From assembly GCA_016784965.1 (NCBI GenBank), contig JADHTQ010000027.1:1-53429 (forward strand): a stretch of DNA of 53,429 bases, given 5' to 3'. The stretch comes from Bacteriovoracaceae bacterium. Lineage in GTDB: Bacteria > Bdellovibrionota > Bacteriovoracia > Bacteriovoracales > Bacteriovoracaceae. Both the position numbers and the translations under genes were made by a program. Below the pieces are notes generated by a model that did no database searches, was not told where the DNA came from, and saw only the letters and a list, made by a program, of their open reading frames with translations. Numbering within the stretch: position 1 is the first letter of the stretch; every line of letters starts with the position of its first letter. Below, in pieces: positions 24,445 through 34,303 of this stretch.

Positions 24445-27400
24445 ATGCACAGAAAAGATAGAATTGTCAGACTTAATAAGCTCTTGGATGAGAGGATCCT
24501 CGTTTTAGATGGTGCACTGGGGACAATGGTACAGAGCAAAAACCTCACAGCTTCAGATTTTGGAGGAGTTCAACTTGAGGGGTTCAATGAAAATTTATCA
24601 ATTGTTAGGCCCGAGATTGTAGAAGAGATACACAATGCTTACTTAGATGCAGGATCTGATATTATTGAGACCAATACTTTTGGTGCAACGCCTATAGTGC
24701 TAGCTGAATACGATAAGGCACACAGTTGTTATGAGATAAATCTAATTGGGGCCCAGATTGCCCGCTCATGTGCTGACAAGTATACAAAAATGAATCCCGC
24801 CAAACCGCGATTTGTAGCTGGCTCTATGGGGCCCACAACTAAGGCCATTTCTGTTACGGGGGGCGTAACATTTTCAGAGTTGATCGACAATTACCACCAG
24901 CAAGCATTGGGACTATATGATGGGGGTATAGATTATTTTCTGATTGAAACAAGCAATGATACCAGAAATGTAAAAGCGGCCATTATTGCAATTACAAATT
25001 TGCTAGAAGACAAAGAGGATAAAATTCCAATAGCAGTGTCTGCAACTATTGAACAAAATGGAACAATGCTTGCGGGCCAAGATGTTGAATCCTTAATTGT
25101 CTCACTCGAACACATAGACCTTTTATATATAGGACTAAATTGTGCCACAGGGCCTGATTTAATGACTGAACATATAAGAAGTATGAGCAAATTAAGTAAC
25201 ACTCGCATAGCATGTGTCCCAAATGCTGGTTTGCCAGATGAAGACGGCAACTACCTCGATTCTCCAATGGCAATTGCCACTGCTTTGTCAAAATTTATAG
25301 AGCAGGGGTGGATTAACTTATTGGGAGGGTGTTGTGGTACGACACCTGATTATATTGCTGCCATTTCAGAGGTTATTGGTAAAAACAAACCCCGCAAAAT
25401 TGAGCCAAAACTAAAATCCTGTCTTTCAGGTATCAATATGTTGGAAATTACTAACGAAAAAAGGCCAATTATGGTTGGCGAAAGAACCAATGTAATTGGT
25501 TCAAAAAAGTTTCGCAATCTCATCACCAGTGGTGAATTTGATATGGCTTCCGATATTGCCAAAGAACAAATTAAAATGGGGGCAGAGATTATAGATATTT
25601 GTTTGTCCAATCCTGATAGCAATGAATATGAGGACATGAAACAATTCCTAGAATTTATTTCAAAGAAAGTAAAAGTTCCTTTAATGATCGACTCTATGGA
25701 TGAGCGTGTAGTTGATATGGCCCTAAGTTACTCTCAGGGCAAAGCAATAATTAATTCTATCAATCTAGAAGAAGGAGAAAAAAGGTTTGAAAAGATTGCA
25801 CCATTGACCAAAAAATATGGTGCGGCTTTGGTTATAGGCACTATAGATGAAGACCCTAAGCAGGGCATGGCCTTAACTGCCAAGCGAAAACTGCAGATTG
25901 CTAAGCGCTCTCATTCCTTGCTAACAAAAAAGTATGGACTCAAAGAAGAGGACTTATACTTTGATCCCTTGGTGTTTCCTTGTGCAACCGGAGATTCAAA
26001 TTACGTCGGGTCAGCCGCTGAGACCATCAAAGGTATTGAGCTGATTAAGCAAAGTTTTCCAAAAGTTAAGACTGTTTTAGGGTTATCAAATGTTTCTTTT
26101 GGTCTTCCGATGTCGGGAAGAGAGGTTTTAAACTCGGTATTTCTATACCATTGCACCAAAGCCGGTCTTGATTTGGCAATTGTTAACTCCCAAAAAGTAA
26201 AACGCTTTTCCACCTTAACCCAAGAAGAAATACGTTTGGCCGAGGACCTACTGTTTAATAGAGTACTTGATCCGATTACGCCATTTGTTTCTTATTATAG
26301 AGATAAAGTTGTAGAAAAAAAGCAACCCCAAGAGGACTTACCAGTTGAGCAAAGAATTTCTAGTTATGTTGTTGAAGGCCTTAAGGTTAAGTTAACCCAA
26401 GACTTAGATGAATTGTTAAAAAAAATGAAACCGATAGATGTTATTAATGGACCTTTGATGGATGGAATGAAAGAGGTCGGTAAGCTTTTTAGCTCTAATA
26501 AGTTAATCGTTGCCGAAGTTTTACAATCTGCAGAGGTTATGAAGGCATCTGTAGATCATCTCCAACCATTTATGCAAAGTGATGAAAGTGCCTTTAAGGG
26601 AACCTTTTTGCTTGCGACAGTTAAAGGGGACGTACATGATATTGGTAAAAACTTAGTTGATATAATTTTTTCAAATAACGGCTTTAAAGTTATCAACTTG
26701 GGAATAAAGATAAGTTCTGCCGAGTTAATAAAGGCGGTAGAGCAACATCGTCCAGATGTCATTGGACTTTCTGGGTTATTGGTAAAATCGGCACATCAAA
26801 TGGCCGACACTGCCAGTGACTTGGCCTTAACGGGCATAGACATCCCCATGATTATCGGAGGGGCAGCACTTTCAAAGAACTTTACATATAAACAAGTTTT
26901 ACCCGCCTACAAAGGTGGAGAAGTTTTGTATGCAAAAGATGCCATGGAGGGATTGGAGTTAGCAAATACTATTATGAGTGAAGAGAAATTTAACCTTTAT
27001 AAGGAAAAATTTAAAGACGAACGATATAAATTTGTAGACTCTAAGGCATCGGATAATGAGGTTGAGGTTGAAAGCATTGGGCGTTCTCCACAAATTATAG
27101 TTTCCACTGATTTGCCAATGGCACCTGACTATCAAAAGCATGTAATAAAAAACACACCTATTGAGACTATTTTTAAGTATATAAATCCCAAGATGCTTTA
27201 TAGCAAACATTTAGGCATAGATGGAAAAATTGCCCAATACTTGATGGATGAGAGATTTGACAAAGTAAAAGAATTTCCACAAGGCCAAAAGGCCCTTGAA
27301 ATATACGATGAAATCAAAAGAATTAAGGCCATGTATGCACATTCACACCTCAATCCTTCGGCTGTTTATCAGTACTTTAAATGTAATAGTGATAAAAACA

Positions 27401-27936
27401 CAATAGAACTATATCACCATCAAAGTGGCGAAGTGATCAATACATTTTGTTTTCCAAGGCAACTTAAGGCAGATGGAATTTGTTTGTCTGATTTTGTTGC
27501 CCCAAAAGATCATGGTGTTGTCGATAATATGGGAATGTTTATTGTAACAGTTGGTAAAAATATAATTGAGGAAGTGCAAAGACTAAAAGTTGATGGGAAA
27601 TACTTTCAGTCGCATGTACTGCAGGCCTTGGCTATTGAACTGGCTGAAGCCTACGCCGAATACCTACATAGTAAAATGCGCCAGTGGTGGGGATATGCTG
27701 ACCCCGTAGATGCTACCATGCTTGATCTATTTCAGGCCAAGTATCGAGGAAGAAGGTTTTCTGTAGGGTATGCAGCTTGCCCTAACATGGAAGATCAGAC
27801 CAAGATTTTTCAACTACTAGATCCAAGTCACAGCATTGGAGTTAGTTTGACTGAAAGTTATATGATGGACCCTGAAGCAAGTGTGTCGGCACTTGTTTTT
27901 CACCATCCAGAGGCCAAGTATTTTAGCGTAACTTAA
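24445..27936 (+). CDS. metH: Cobalamin-dependent methionine synthase
   Basis: The 1163-residue protein has all four MetH modules. The homocysteine domain (1-320) has DGALGTMVQ and zinc Cys in LNCATGPD and GGCCGTTPDY. The folate domain (330-620) starts VGERTNVIGSKKF. The cobalamin cap and B12 domain (about 650-890) has DVHDIGKNLV with the axial His near residue 730. The activation domain (about 920-1163) has MRQWWGYADP and YRGRRFSVGYAACPNMED. It methylates homocysteine using methyltetrahydrofolate. It is a little shorter than the E. coli enzyme, with nothing missing that I can see. No cobalamin riboswitch fits in the 150-base upstream gap. A RecD2-like gene follows 16 bases later. Confidence 0.97.
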   Translation: MHRKDRIVRLNKLLDERILVLDGALGTMVQSKNLTASDFGGVQLEGFNENLSIVRPEIVEEIHNAYLDAGSDIIETNTFGATPIVLAEYDKAHSCYEINLIGAQIARSCADKYTKMNPAKPRFVAGSMGPTTKAISVTGGVTFSELIDNYHQQALGLYDGGIDYFLIETSNDTRNVKAAIIAITNLLEDKEDKIPIAVSATIEQNGTMLAGQDVESLIVSLEHIDLLYIGLNCATGPDLMTEHIRSMSKLSNTRIACVPNAGLPDEDGNYLDSPMAIATALSKFIEQGWINLLGGCCGTTPDYIAAISEVIGKNKPRKIEPKLKSCLSGINMLEITNEKRPIMVGERTNVIGSKKFRNLITSGEFDMASDIAKEQIKMGAEIIDICLSNPDSNEYEDMKQFLEFISKKVKVPLMIDSMDERVVDMALSYSQGKAIINSINLEEGEKRFEKIAPLTKKYGAALVIGTIDEDPKQGMALTAKRKLQIAKRSHSLLTKKYGLKEEDLYFDPLVFPCATGDSNYVGSAAETIKGIELIKQSFPKVKTVLGLSNVSFGLPMSGREVLNSVFLYHCTKAGLDLAIVNSQKVKRFSTLTQEEIRLAEDLLFNRVLDPITPFVSYYRDKVVEKKQPQEDLPVEQRISSYVVEGLKVKLTQDLDELLKKMKPIDVINGPLMDGMKEVGKLFSSNKLIVAEVLQSAEVMKASVDHLQPFMQSDESAFKGTFLLATVKGDVHDIGKNLVDIIFSNNGFKVINLGIKISSAELIKAVEQHRPDVIGLSGLLVKSAHQMADTASDLALTGIDIPMIIGGAALSKNFTYKQVLPAYKGGEVLYAKDAMEGLELANTIMSEEKFNLYKEKFKDERYKFVDSKASDNEVEVESIGRSPQIIVSTDLPMAPDYQKHVIKNTPIETIFKYINPKMLYSKHLGIDGKIAQYLMDERFDKVKEFPQGQKALEIYDEIKRIKAMYAHSHLNPSAVYQYFKCNSDKNTIELYHHQSGEVINTFCFPRQLKADGICLSDFVAPKDHGVVDNMGMFIVTVGKNIIEEVQRLKVDGKYFQSHVLQALAIELAEAYAEYLHSKMRQWWGYADPVDATMLDLFQAKYRGRRFSVGYAACPNMEDQTKIFQLLDPSHSIGVSLTESYMMDPEASVSALVFHHPEAKYFSVT

Positions 27937-27952
27937 AAAAAGGCCAAAAGAT

Positions 27953-30472
27953 ATGACTGCTGGCAATCAAATTGAAGAAAAAGTTTCAGGAATTGTCAAT
28001 AGGATAACTTTTCATAATCAAGAGAGTGGTTGGTCTGTGCTTAAGGTCTCCGCATTTGATTCTTACCACGATTTAGTTACTGTTACTATTCATCAATGCA
28101 AGGTGTTTGCTGGTGCCACCATGGATTTTTTTGGTGAGTGGACTGAGCACCCCAAGTTTGGCAGACAGTTTAAGGCCTCTTCGGCCATTGAAAAAAAACC
28201 TGCATCTTCTGCCGCTTTAGAAAAGTATTTAGGCTCAGGTTTAATTGCAGGGGTTGGTCCCAAAACTGCCAAAAAGATTGTCAAATATTTTGGCAAAGAA
28301 ACCTTAGATGTTTTTGAACAACGCATTGACCGCTTAGTCGAAGTAGAAGGGATTGCTAAAAAAAAATTAAACACTATCTCTGGTGCCTGGGAAGAACATA
28401 GGGCGATCAGTAAAGTTATGATGTTTCTTCAGACCCACGGAATTAGCACACTCTTTGCAGTTAAAATTTTTAAAAAATATGGAAATAAGGCCATTGAGGT
28501 CGTTTCTGACAACCCATATGTGCTAGAAAAAGATTTCTATGGGATCGGCTTTTTTTCAGCTGATAAAGTAGCACTTAGTATGGGGACGGCCCAAGATGCA
28601 CCCAAACGAGTATCAGCAGCAATACGTCATGTTTTGTCTGCAAGTCGTGAGGATGGACATTGTTACCTAACGGTCCAACAAATTATCTCCAATGTAAATC
28701 AACTTTTATCCTTAGAATTAGACAAACAAATTAGTGGTCTGCTCACTGAACTTTATGACAAAAAAGAGTTAATGCTTAGAAGGTTAAAGGGGGAGAGCAA
28801 TAAGCTTTGTTACTATTCAAAAAGCTTGTTTTATGACGAAGCTTATGTGGGTAAGAGAGTAAAACAGTTTGTGGGCACGAAAGTGGAAGTAGATGTTGCA
28901 CGTGTGAATAACTGGATGCAAAGATATTGTGAGGAAAAAAAGTTAACTCTGAGTGATGAGCAAAAAGATGCAGTGGCCAACATTGTTAAACACCCTTTTT
29001 CTATTTTAACAGGTGGCCCTGGGTGTGGAAAAACCACGACCACTAAAACATTAGTAGCGCTTTTAATGGCCATGAAAAAAACTGTGCTGCTGGCGGCACC
29101 AACGGGAAGGGCCTCTCAGCGAATGGGGGAAGTGATTGGAGTGGCTGCTCAGACGATTCACAGGCTATTGGTTTGGAATCCGGCTACGGGAGGATTTAAA
29201 AAGAACGAAGAAGACCCATTAGAATGCGATGTAATTATCATTGATGAAAGTTCTATGTTGGACATTTCTCTAAGTGCTAGTTTATTTCGCGCGATTGCCC
29301 CTCACTGCCAGGTCGTCTTTATAGGGGATGCAGATCAACTGCCTTCAGTTGGGGCAGGGAATGTACTTAAGGATTTAATTGAATGTGGCTCGGTGCCAGT
29401 ATTTAAGCTTACAAAAATTTTCAGGCAAGCTGGGGAGTCTTCAATCATTAAATTCGCCCACCAAATAAACCTTGGTGATAAGCCCAAAATTGAATCTCCC
29501 ATAAAATATCCTAACCTTTGGCAAGACAAGGTTGATTGCTTGTTTGTTGACTCAGATGAGCTAACAATGGAGCAAAGCAAGTTTGTTACTAGGGCCAAAC
29601 AATTTATTGATAAGGCAAAATTGACTCATGATAAATCAGTAATCATTGATCACTTAGATGCTTTTCAAGATGTTCAGTATAGTGAGGAGGAACTCTATTT
29701 TGAAACCATTTCGGCGCAAGAGTTGGAGGGGAAGAAGTTTAAAAGTTTGATGATTCCCAAAAAGTTTTCTCATGTTGATTTGTCCAAACTCTCAAATACT
29801 CAAACAGTAGTAGAGCAGTTACAAGAAGTATTAAAAAAAGTTCATCCATGGTCTTCAATAAATTACGGGCTAAATGCAACCTCTATGCTCAGCAAAATTT
29901 ATACAGAATCTATTCCTAAGTATATGGGCAAAGACCTTGAAATTCAGATTCTCTCCCCAATGACCAGAGGAAGCCTAGGTACTGCCAACTTAAATAGATT
30001 GATTCAAACCAAGCTTAACCCTGCAGGCCTCGGCAAGGCACAATTAACAATCGGTCAAAAAATACTACGTGTTGGAGATCGAGTTATACAAAAAAGAAAT
30101 AACTATGACCTAAAAGTGTTTAATGGCGATATTGGAAAAATTGAAAGTATTGATTCTGAAAATTTACGGCTGGTTGTTACTTTTGTAGATAATGCAAATA
30201 AGCGTGAGGTCATCTATGAAAGAGAGACTTTAAGTGAGCTGGAGTTAGCATACGCAATTACCATTCATAAGTCTCAAGGAAGTGAATTTGACGTGGTTAT
30301 TCTTCCCATTATGACTCAACATTATAAAATGCTTTTTAGGAATCTTATCTATACTGGACTAACTCGTGCAAAGAAGATGGCAATTTTTATAGGTACTAGG
30401 AAGGCCTTGAACTTAGCTGTTAGAACTAATGATAATAGACAGCGCCAAACAGCTTTAAAAGAACTGGTATAG
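27953..30472 (+). CDS. recD2: RecD2-like superfamily 1 helicase
   Basis: The 839-residue protein begins with an OB-like domain and helix-hairpin-helix segments (YLGSGLIAGVGPKTAKKIVKYFG near residue 90) as in RecD2, which lacks RecBC partners. Helicase motifs: Walker A GGPGCGKTTTTKT near 354, GRASQRM, DESSMLD for motif II, GDADQLPSVGAGNVL for motif III, KIFRQAGESSIIKFAHQIN for motif IV, and AYAITIHKSQGSEFDVV near the C-terminus. Between motif IV and QILSPMTRG there is an insert of about 80-100 residues more than I expect for the family. It acts in DNA repair and replication. It sits just after metH without an evident promoter of its own. Confidence 0.9.
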   Translation: MTAGNQIEEKVSGIVNRITFHNQESGWSVLKVSAFDSYHDLVTVTIHQCKVFAGATMDFFGEWTEHPKFGRQFKASSAIEKKPASSAALEKYLGSGLIAGVGPKTAKKIVKYFGKETLDVFEQRIDRLVEVEGIAKKKLNTISGAWEEHRAISKVMMFLQTHGISTLFAVKIFKKYGNKAIEVVSDNPYVLEKDFYGIGFFSADKVALSMGTAQDAPKRVSAAIRHVLSASREDGHCYLTVQQIISNVNQLLSLELDKQISGLLTELYDKKELMLRRLKGESNKLCYYSKSLFYDEAYVGKRVKQFVGTKVEVDVARVNNWMQRYCEEKKLTLSDEQKDAVANIVKHPFSILTGGPGCGKTTTTKTLVALLMAMKKTVLLAAPTGRASQRMGEVIGVAAQTIHRLLVWNPATGGFKKNEEDPLECDVIIIDESSMLDISLSASLFRAIAPHCQVVFIGDADQLPSVGAGNVLKDLIECGSVPVFKLTKIFRQAGESSIIKFAHQINLGDKPKIESPIKYPNLWQDKVDCLFVDSDELTMEQSKFVTRAKQFIDKAKLTHDKSVIIDHLDAFQDVQYSEEELYFETISAQELEGKKFKSLMIPKKFSHVDLSKLSNTQTVVEQLQEVLKKVHPWSSINYGLNATSMLSKIYTESIPKYMGKDLEIQILSPMTRGSLGTANLNRLIQTKLNPAGLGKAQLTIGQKILRVGDRVIQKRNNYDLKVFNGDIGKIESIDSENLRLVVTFVDNANKREVIYERETLSELELAYAITIHKSQGSEFDVVILPIMTQHYKMLFRNLIYTGLTRAKKMAIFIGTRKALNLAVRTNDNRQRQTALKELV

Positions 30473-30480
30473 GGACTAAT

Positions 30481-31254
30481 TTATTCTTTTTTCTTTTTAC
30501 CTTTTTTCTTCTTCTTTTTTCCACCTTTGAGCTTTAAAAGTACAAGTAAAATGGCTACGGCAATTGCACCATAGATCATGTAAGAGGTAGAGTCAGAGCT
30601 AGCGCCAGCACCGCCACGTCCTTTTCTTTGAGATCCTAAGTCAAATTTCTGATCAACATCAGGGACAAAAGTACTGCCTAAGAGGTCAGCGTCTTTACGT
30701 TTTCCTTTATATTTAAAGTCACCTTTAGCTTTTTGTCTAAAGACTTTAAGTGATGCTACCATTTTATCAAAGAGTGGCTTATAGGCGCCATAGTGATCTT
30801 TAGAGCATGAAAATGTGACAGCAACACCCAAGTCTGCTTTAACTGTCGCAAGGTAACGAGTATAAAAGCCCGGGACTTCACTTGCCAGATGTAAGGAGTC
30901 AACCCATGGGTGCTTACTAATGTCTTCAGCTTTTGTATACTTTGGTTCTGAAACTTGAACCTTGCCTCCAGGCAACGTGAAGGTTTTTACTTTTTTAAGA
31001 TATGCTTTATATAGATCTAAGGAATCTTGAGATCCACGAATTTTTGCAGCAAGTATGATAATTGCCTCTTTTCTTCGCTGGACATTTTGGCTCTGGCATA
31101 CCCACTCTGTTCCTTCTAAGGCACACTCCCACCCAGGTGGTAGCTCAAACTCGCAATATTGACTGGTAAACTTCTTTGCATGCAAAGAAAGGGTCAGGCC
31201 AAACGTGAGTATTCCAATTAACAAAAATTTTATGAAAGAATTAAAGATAATCAT
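30481..31254 (-). CDS. Exported single-span protein with a lysine-only cytoplasmic tail
   Basis: No family is firmly recognised. The 257-residue protein has a signal peptide (about 1-26), an outward domain of about 150 residues beginning CEFELPPGWECALEG with paired Cys, a Gly/Ser-rich linker, one transmembrane helix near residues 221-241 (YMIYGAIAVAILLVLLKL), and a C-terminal tail made almost only of Lys and Gly. The outward domain faintly resembles PsbP/DUF1795-type folds. The tail may bind nucleic acid or acidic lipid on the inner face. The convergent recD2-like gene ends eight bases away. Confidence 0.7.
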   Translation of the reverse strand: MIIFNSFIKFLLIGILTFGLTLSLHAKKFTSQYCEFELPPGWECALEGTEWVCQSQNVQRRKEAIIILAAKIRGSQDSLDLYKAYLKKVKTFTLPGGKVQVSEPKYTKAEDISKHPWVDSLHLASEVPGFYTRYLATVKADLGVAVTFSCSKDHYGAYKPLFDKMVASLKVFRQKAKGDFKYKGKRKDADLLGSTFVPDVDQKFDLGSQRKGRGGAGASSDSTSYMIYGAIAVAILLVLLKLKGGKKKKKKGKKKKE

Positions 31255-31292
31255 TATTCAAAATCCTTTTAGGTCATTAATTATATTAGTTT

Positions 31293-31320
31293 ATTATACC
31301 TTAACCACGTAAAGTTACAA
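31293..31320 (-). promoter_or_regulatory. Probable sigma-70 promoter for the lysine-tailed membrane protein
   Basis: On the reverse strand TTGTAA (31315-31320) lies 16 bases before a perfect TATAAT (31293-31298), giving a leader of about 30 bases to the ATG ending at 31254. The -10 is consensus and the -35 is partial. Confidence 0.5.
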
Positions 31321-31391
31321 AAACTTTATTGATTATTTCTTGAGGGAATAAGCGATCTATTTTGTCAAAGATTTCAATGATTGATAATAGA

Positions 31392-32591
31392 CTAATAACC
31401 TCTGGCGGTCAGATCTTTTTTTATGGGTATATCTCGATATTTTTTTACAATTTTTACAATGGACCAACTACCGCCAACATCATGCACTATCCCTGAAGCT
31501 ATCAGTAGATTGCCCCCTAAGAAGTTATTCTTGTATATATCAATTTTCATTCCTTTGTGAACATCATTGGATATCCCGGCATCTATTTTTACAAATTTCC
31601 CTCTTGGTGATACCTTAATAACGGTCGCTTCAATATTGTATTCTTTAAATGCTTCAATTTTTTGTTTTGTCTTTGAAGTACCACCAGACTGCCATGAAAT
31701 GCTTAGATCTACTCCGAATCCTTGGTCAGTTGAGACCCCATAAAAGGCATAATTTCCTGCCACTTTTATTTTAAAGCGCTTATTAGAAAACATGATACCG
31801 GCATATGCAGAAGCCAGACCTCGATTTATGCTATTAAAAAGATAAGTTGATCCTGTCAACATTTGTGGCTTGTTGTTTGGATCATCACTATACTCATCAC
31901 TAGAAAGTGTATAGATGCCATCTACTCCTGCAAGAAAGGTAAATGATGCTAGAGTGTATGCATTTTCTGCCTTATAGACTATTTCATGAGAGAGTGAATT
32001 TGGCGGCATTTTATAACCTACCATTGCTGTGAGGTAATCGTTATAAGATAGTTGATAGCTCAAAATTGCACCGGCCAATATCTCTGAGCCAGAATCTCCA
32101 AGTTCAAGATCACTTGATGATCCTCCAGAGCTTCCAAAATTATTTTCATAGAGAGTTTTGCGATATTTAAAAAGTGCAGCATAGTAGAGGTCTCCTACCG
32201 CATCAAAAGAATACTTAAATTGCCCCCATAGAGATTCAAAGCCAGAGTTTGATGTGATTGCTCCAGAAGATGAAGTGGAGGTGATACTTCTATATCCGAT
32301 ACCAACATTGATTTCTAGGTTGGTATTTATACCGTAAAATAAATTGAATGCTCCATCCACTTTAGAGTATGCCTCTTCCATTTGCATATCTACTTGATCT
32401 CCATTTAAGTCATAATGTCCGGTAGTTTGAAAATAATTTCCAGAAAGTTGTATTTTGGTGGCCTTTTCAGGCATGGTCTTTGCGATTGGGGTGTAAATGT
32501 TTTTATCGCGCAATATTTTTGCATAACTGTTAGGTGCAACAAAATAGCAAGTCAATGATACCAGGAGTATCGTCCATTTCTGTGTTTGCAT
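31392..32591 (-). CDS. Probable outer-membrane beta-barrel protein with a C-terminal SH3-like domain
   Basis: The 399-residue protein has a signal peptide (about 1-24) and then many amphipathic strands typical of outer-membrane barrels (for example TNLEINVGIGYRSITS and FKIKVAGNYAFYGVS), to about residue 315. The last 80 residues change character: VIKVSPRGKFVKIDAGISNDVHKGMKIDIY looks like the small barrel domain found at the end of FlgT-like and other envelope proteins. It follows a kinase-like gene ten bases upstream, and the two are probably cotranscribed. Transport or adhesion role unknown. Confidence 0.65.
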   Translation of the reverse strand: MQTQKWTILLVSLTCYFVAPNSYAKILRDKNIYTPIAKTMPEKATKIQLSGNYFQTTGHYDLNGDQVDMQMEEAYSKVDGAFNLFYGINTNLEINVGIGYRSITSTSSSGAITSNSGFESLWGQFKYSFDAVGDLYYAALFKYRKTLYENNFGSSGGSSSDLELGDSGSEILAGAILSYQLSYNDYLTAMVGYKMPPNSLSHEIVYKAENAYTLASFTFLAGVDGIYTLSSDEYSDDPNNKPQMLTGSTYLFNSINRGLASAYAGIMFSNKRFKIKVAGNYAFYGVSTDQGFGVDLSISWQSGGTSKTKQKIEAFKEYNIEATVIKVSPRGKFVKIDAGISNDVHKGMKIDIYKNNFLGGNLLIASGIVHDVGGSWSIVKIVKKYRDIPIKKDLTARGY

Positions 32592-32601
32592 AATTTATTC
32601 C

Positions 32602-33369
32602 CTATGCAGCCTGAGGCGTATTGTTTTCACTTGTATCCGTGGAGATAAACTTTGGCGGTAAAAATATTTCATTAATCCAATAGTTTTCCTCAATCCTAAA
32701 ATTAAAAGTTCCTCCCATATTATCACACAAAGAGGCGATCGAGGCTATTCCAATTCCATCTAGGTGGCCACTACTTTGTAGTGATTTATCAATATTTATA
32801 ATCTCCTGAATTTTTTCTTCCACAGTTTGAGAGTCACTACTTAGGTTAAATATTTTATTTTTAACTACAATACTTAGGCCTTTGCTTTGATAATCAAATG
32901 ACATTTCAGCAAAATCTGTATGGACTTCAGAAATATTTTTAATAATGTTGGTTAAAATTCTATAAAATGATGAGTAGTGTACTAAGCAATTCTCTTTTGT
33001 AATTAGTTCCTGGTCAGGAGATATTTTACCTTTATATATAATTTTATAATCGATTTTTTTAGGGCCCCAAAAATTATTGGTCATGTTTTGTATGCCATCT
33101 TTTATATACTCAAATGATACATATTCTTGTATCCCCTCCAGGTTTTGATGGAATTGCTGAAAATGGTTTTGAATTAAAGATTGCATTAGGTTGATCTCTT
33201 TTTTCAGCATTTGGCAATCTTTGATACTTATTTGTGTATTAGTACTAATTCTGTTTTCTAAAAATAGGTTTAAGTTGTGAGTTTGGTTGATAAGATCGTG
33301 GAAAAAATATCGATCTTTTTCATTGCTGGCAAATTTTAACTTAAAACGCTCTAGTGCTTTTACTGACAT
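32602..33369 (-). CDS. Cytoplasmic histidine-kinase-like protein without sensor domain
   Basis: The 255-residue protein lacks membrane segments and input domains. YFFHDLINQTHNL (His 24) looks like a phospho-acceptor H-box or a Spo0B-like helix. TNIIKNISEV is a weak N-box near residue 150. SGHLDGIGIASIASLCDNMGGTF near residue 210 resembles the G-box end of a HATPase domain. It is either a short histidine kinase or a phosphotransfer/anti-kinase relative. It is ten bases upstream of the beta-barrel gene, so it may regulate or be coregulated with it. No response regulator gene is adjacent. Kinase activity cannot be judged by eye. Confidence 0.6.
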   Translation of the reverse strand: MSVKALERFKLKFASNEKDRYFFHDLINQTHNLNLFLENRISTNTQISIKDCQMLKKEINLMQSLIQNHFQQFHQNLEGIQEYVSFEYIKDGIQNMTNNFWGPKKIDYKIIYKGKISPDQELITKENCLVHYSSFYRILTNIIKNISEVHTDFAEMSFDYQSKGLSIVVKNKIFNLSSDSQTVEEKIQEIINIDKSLQSSGHLDGIGIASIASLCDNMGGTFNFRIEENYWINEIFLPPKFISTDTSENNTPQAA

Positions 33370-33457
33370 AATACCCTAATATTTTAATAAACAATATTCT
33401 AGCTAATTTTAGAATCGTCGCCAGGAAGTGATAACTTTATCAGTTTAGGTATATTAA

Positions 33458-34237
33458 CTATTTCTGGGGAAATTTTGCCCATCTTGGATCACTACTTGGT
33501 AATGATTTGTCCCAAGTATTATTTTTTGTAGACATAAAATGAATGGCCTGTTCTTTGTGATTGTTTGTATTTTGCTCAGTAAACAGAAGATTTTTTACCC
33601 TTTGAGCTATGAATGAACAAGGTGAAATACATTCAATGTCCAAAATTTGCTCGATGTAACTTGAAATCAAGGGGTAGTGGGTACAACCAAGAATTAAATG
33701 AGATAAATTTAAGGGTTTCAATGGTTCTAATTCTGCCTTAATTTCAGCATTTATTTGTTCAGTCATTCCTTTGTAGAAAGCTAGCTCAACGAGTTGGGCC
33801 AGGTTTTTTGATTTGTGTAAAAAGATTAAATTATCGGGATCAGCTTTCTTTTTAAGGTCTAAAAACTTCTGTGAATTGCCGGTTTGGTGAGTTGTAATTA
33901 CCGCAATTTTGCCATGAGCTGGAGGTGTTTTCATGTGGTGTACAATATTTAAATATGGCTCAACTCCGACAAAAGAAGTCGGGTAAGATTGTCTAAGTTC
34001 CTTGATTCCCCAAGCCGTTGCCGTGTTGCAGGCCACAACTATTAAATTAACTTTCTTTGCGATAAGAATTTTTGTTAGTTGGTGACATCTTTGCTGAATT
34101 ACTTTAGGACTCTGGTTTCCGTAGGGTGCATATGCATCATCAGAAATGTAAAATAGCTCAGCGCTTGGCAGGACTTTAGAGACCTCATCTAGGATACTTA
34201 GGCCACCAATACCTGAGTCAAAAAAACCAATTTTCAT
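33458..34237 (-). CDS. murI: Glutamate racemase
   Basis: The 259-residue protein makes D-glutamate for peptidoglycan. Visible are FDSGIGGLSIL near the start, DDAYAPYGNQS, the first catalytic Cys in VACNTATAWG near residue 70, and the second in LILGCTHYPLI near residue 180. Length and motifs are standard. It is transcribed away from the pullulanase gene, from which it is separated by 66 bases, and an extended -10 promoter lies just upstream. The 88-base gap to the kinase-like gene suggests separate transcription. Confidence 0.95.
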   Translation of the reverse strand: MKIGFFDSGIGGLSILDEVSKVLPSAELFYISDDAYAPYGNQSPKVIQQRCHQLTKILIAKKVNLIVVACNTATAWGIKELRQSYPTSFVGVEPYLNIVHHMKTPPAHGKIAVITTHQTGNSQKFLDLKKKADPDNLIFLHKSKNLAQLVELAFYKGMTEQINAEIKAELEPLKPLNLSHLILGCTHYPLISSYIEQILDIECISPCSFIAQRVKNLLFTEQNTNNHKEQAIHFMSTKNNTWDKSLPSSDPRWAKFPQK

Positions 34238-34267
34238 AATATTTGCTCGAATTTATCTCATTTTTGA

Positions 34268-34276
34268 ATTATAACA
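34268..34276 (-). promoter_or_regulatory. Extended -10 promoter for murI
   Basis: On the reverse strand TGTTATAAT gives a consensus -10 with the upstream TG of extended promoters, about 30 bases from the murI ATG. No good -35 is seen, as is common for this type. A forward pair TTGAAT (34264) and TAGTAT (34287), 17 bases apart, may serve pullulanase. Confidence 0.45.
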
Positions 34277-34303
34277 ACAAGATTGATAGTATAGTGTGGA
34301 GAG

